Assembly (NCBI GenBank): GCA_905373325.1
Contig: CAJPTB010000122.1
Location: 1-6,348, forward strand
From: an uncultured Ancrocorticia sp.
GTDB taxonomy: Bacteria; Actinomycetota; Actinomycetes; Actinomycetales; Actinomycetaceae
DNA length: 6,348 bases
Direction: 5' to 3'
Shown in pieces: positions 5,346 through 6,348 of the stretch. Each line of letters opens with the position of its first letter. Position 1 is the stretch's first letter. The position numbers and the translations under genes are program-made. Below the pieces are notes generated by a model. That model was not told the DNA's origin and did not search any database. It was given only the letters and a program-made list of their open reading frames with translations.

Positions 5346-5475
5346 GGGACGTCCGGTATTCTGGACGTCTTGGAGTGGGTCAACGGCGATGCGGCATCCG
5401 CGCGCCGGTGGCAGGGATTGAGGCTTGGCACTGCGCGAAACTGACAGTTAGCGCGGTGTCTGAGCCCTTTTTATT
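5346..5475 (+). ncRNA. Candidate small RNA with three hairpins
   Basis: A compact + strand transcript of about 130 nt is suggested by a promoter-like element, structure and a terminator in the right order. Hairpin 1 (5346-5371) pairs GACGTCC (5348-5354) with GGACGTC (5363-5369) and extends through G-U and G-C pairs to 11 bp around a UAUU loop (13 bp if 5344-5373 is transcribed). Hairpin 2 lies at about 5384-5407 (CGGC/GCCG outside GATG/CATC). Hairpin 3 is the terminator stem at 5422-5466. Hairpins 1 and 3 contain several G-U pairs that would be A-C mismatches in the opposite RNA, so the + direction is favoured. I do not recognise it as tRNA, SRP RNA, RNase P RNA, tmRNA or a known riboswitch. 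Its role is unknown. It could be a trans-acting RNA or an antisense guard for the convergent acyltransferase mRNA 3' end. No convincing small ORF lies within it. Confidence 0.38.
5422..5475 (+). terminator. Intrinsic terminator, + strand
   Basis: A 10-bp stem pairs 5427-5436 (GGCACTGCGC) with 5451-5460 (GCGCGGTGTC), including two G-U pairs. It is extended at the base by GGCT (5422-5425) with AGCC (5463-5466). One base later comes TTTTT (5468-5472) and then ATT. The apical part can also pair AAC with GTT around TGACA. On the - strand the wobbles become mismatches and no T-run follows, so it is directional. No + strand protein gene lies upstream, so it most likely ends the candidate small RNA, and it would also block read-through antisense to the acyltransferase. 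Confidence 0.6.
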
Positions 5476-5484
5476 GAACCGCCC

Positions 5485-6090
5485 CTACTTTTCGCCCAGC
5501 AGGCGTTCGCGCGCTTCGGCGTCGTCCTCGGCCCTAAGCCTGGGAACATTGCTGTACTGCGGCCGCTTGCCGAGCTTGCCCTCGTAGAAGGACCGGATTT
5601 TCTCCATGTCGGCTTTGACGTCGCCCGTCAAAACGATGCTGTGGCGCCAGCCGTATTCTTTCCGCTGCCTGTCCACGAAGCCCAGCTGAAGTGGAAGTCC
5701 CGTTTCAAGGCAGATGCGGTAAAAGCCAGACTTCCAATACTCGCGATTGGCGCGCGTTCCCTTCGGGGCGATGACGAGGGCGAATTCCTCGCTGTTCTTC
5801 GCTTCCTCGACGATCGAGCCGACGGTTCCGTTGCTTGACGAGCGATCGACCGCTATTCCGTGTGCGAGCCTGATAAAGGGGCGCGTGAAAGGATTTTTCA
5901 CGAGCGATTTTTTCACCAGAAACTTGTAGTCCCGGTCGATCGACCAGAATGCCATGACCATGAAGAATCCGTCCCAATTCGACGTGTGCGGAGCGCCGAT
6001 GAGAACAACCTTTTCCGGAAGCGGATCGGTGACGCAGGTCCATCGCGAGAAGCGCATGTACGTTTTGGCGACGAGTTTCTTCAGGCCCAT
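5485..6090 (-). CDS. 1-acylglycerol-3-phosphate acyltransferase-like protein (PlsC superfamily)
   Basis: Predicted membrane-associated acyltransferase that moves a fatty acyl group from a thioester donor to a glycerolipid or similar acceptor. The 201-aa product has the catalytic motif of the family as HTSNWD (35-40, an HX4D motif), an acceptor-side VDRS (81-84), and PKGTR (109-113), a variant of the common PEGTR block, preceded by ALVIAP (104-109). After PKGTR follows GFYRICLETGLPLQLGFVD (122-140), where the fold normally continues. The APHTSNWD/APKGTR form occurs in a small, compact subgroup, so the exact substrate is uncertain. The start at 6090 has AAGGA (6096-6100) five bases upstream. 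An upstream partial frame ends 42 bp before it, so the gene is probably in an operon. A TAnnnT-like TAAACT (6120-6125) lies upstream on the - strand, but without a good -35. Confidence 0.92.
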   Translation of the reverse strand: MGLKKLVAKTYMRFSRWTCVTDPLPEKVVLIGAPHTSNWDGFFMVMAFWSIDRDYKFLVKKSLVKNPFTRPFIRLAHGIAVDRSSSNGTVGSIVEEAKNSEEFALVIAPKGTRANREYWKSGFYRICLETGLPLQLGFVDRQRKEYGWRHSIVLTGDVKADMEKIRSFYEGKLGKRPQYSNVPRLRAEDDAEARERLLGEK

Positions 6091-6132
6091 GGGAGTCCTT
6101 CCTTTGTCCTTCTCGTCGTAGTTTACGTCGTT

Positions 6133-6348
6133 TTAGAGCGGCGCGCCGCCTTCGGAAAAGCCAAGCGGCGGCCGGACGGGATCGGCGGGCGACGCCGAGG
6201 CGTAGGCCTGTTCCGATCGGACAGTGCCCCGGGGCGGCGGGGCGTCGGCGCGACCGGGCAACTTTGGCGGCGACCCCTCCGGCGCGGGGCGCGCTCTGCT
6301 TGCTGGCGCAGATTCCCATTGCGCCGAAGGTGACTCGGCCGGCGCGGG
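6133..6348 (-). CDS. C-terminal end of an unidentified gene upstream of the acyltransferase (partial)
   Basis: On the - strand the frame entering at 6348 stays open for 71 codons to a TAA at 6133-6135. Third codon positions are mostly G or C and the product is a Pro/Ala/Ser/Glu-rich tail (begins PAPAESPSAQWESAPAS, ends GFSEGGAPL). This composition suits a disordered C-terminus of a larger protein, for example a membrane or regulatory protein. No family can be named. The stop lies 42 bp before the acyltransferase ATG on the same strand, consistent with one operon. The other frames through this stretch give Arg/Cys-rich shadow products. It could still be non-coding. Confidence 0.45.
   Translation of the reverse strand, partial: PAPAESPSAQWESAPASRARPAPEGSPPKLPGRADAPPPRGTVRSEQAYASASPADPVRPPLGFSEGGAPL

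Larger units (their letters stand above)
4928..5484. other. Gene-free interval between the TetR gene and the acyltransferase
   Basis: No protein gene is supported in these 557 bases. From left to right it holds the TetR promoter and inverted repeat (4933-4962), a two-level tandem array (about 4998-5290), and a + strand unit with promoter, hairpins and terminator (5311-5475) that I interpret as a small RNA gene. Open frames crossing the interval on the - strand run through the repeat in changing phases and encode Arg/Ala/Ser/Pro-rich sequence without family features. Confidence 0.6.

Noticed and set aside
5262..5587. Small + strand ORFs at 5262-5444 and 5375-5587
   Set aside because: The first begins within the repeat array and stops inside the terminator stem. 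The second runs through the terminator and then antisense to the acyltransferase. Neither has protein-like composition.
6138..6149. Perfect 12-bp palindrome GCGGCGCGCCGC
   Set aside because: It lies in the last codons of the partial right-edge frame, is pure G/C, has no loop or T-run, and is expected by chance in such GC-rich DNA.
6212..6221. Palindrome TCCGATCGGA as an operator
   Set aside because: It is short and falls inside the probable coding tail; there is no promoter-like context.

Overview
The window looks like a high-GC Gram-positive chromosome segment, most likely class Actinomycetes. The evidence is the GC-rich third codon positions, a TatC with the basic N-terminal extension ending RRNPEGRMSL before the usual TatC start, and a TatB carrying an LRQLDPRRIVREAV-type segment after the amphipathic helix, both familiar from actinobacterial Tat proteins. 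The order or genus cannot be fixed from this sequence alone.

Layout. Positions 1-426 hold no confident gene, only a 23-bp tandem array at the left edge and a weaker 28-bp repeat. Positions 427-2366 (+) are a complete twin-arginine translocase operon in the order tatB-tatA-tatC. It is followed 52 bp later by a flavin-dependent luciferase-like oxidoreductase (2419-3405, +). That gene converges, with only 3 bp between stop codons, on an NAD(P)H:quinone-reductase-like flavoprotein gene (3409-3999, -). Upstream of the latter on the same strand is a TetR-family regulator (4160-4927, -). In front of the regulator is a perfect 8-bp inverted repeat overlapping a plausible promoter, so it probably controls itself and perhaps the reductase downstream. 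The right part (5485-6348, -) holds a PlsC-like acyltransferase and, 42 bp upstream of it, the C-terminal end of another open frame that enters from outside the window.

The most unusual part is the 557-bp gene-free stretch 4928-5484. It contains a two-level tandem repeat (about 116 bp, out of phase with codons). Just after it comes a compact unit on the + strand: a sigma70-like promoter, a strong hairpin at the predicted 5' end, a middle hairpin, and a GC-rich stem followed by a T-run. Many stem pairs are G-U wobbles that work only in + strand RNA. I read this as a candidate small RNA gene of about 130 nt (5346-5475) with its own intrinsic terminator, ending 10 bp short of the convergent acyltransferase stop codon.

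How the genes work together: TatA, TatB and TatC form the export machine for folded proteins with twin-arginine signals. The oxidoreductase, the reductase and the TetR regulator look like a small redox or stress-response group. The acyltransferase belongs to phospholipid or glycolipid acylation. No Tat substrate is visible in the window.
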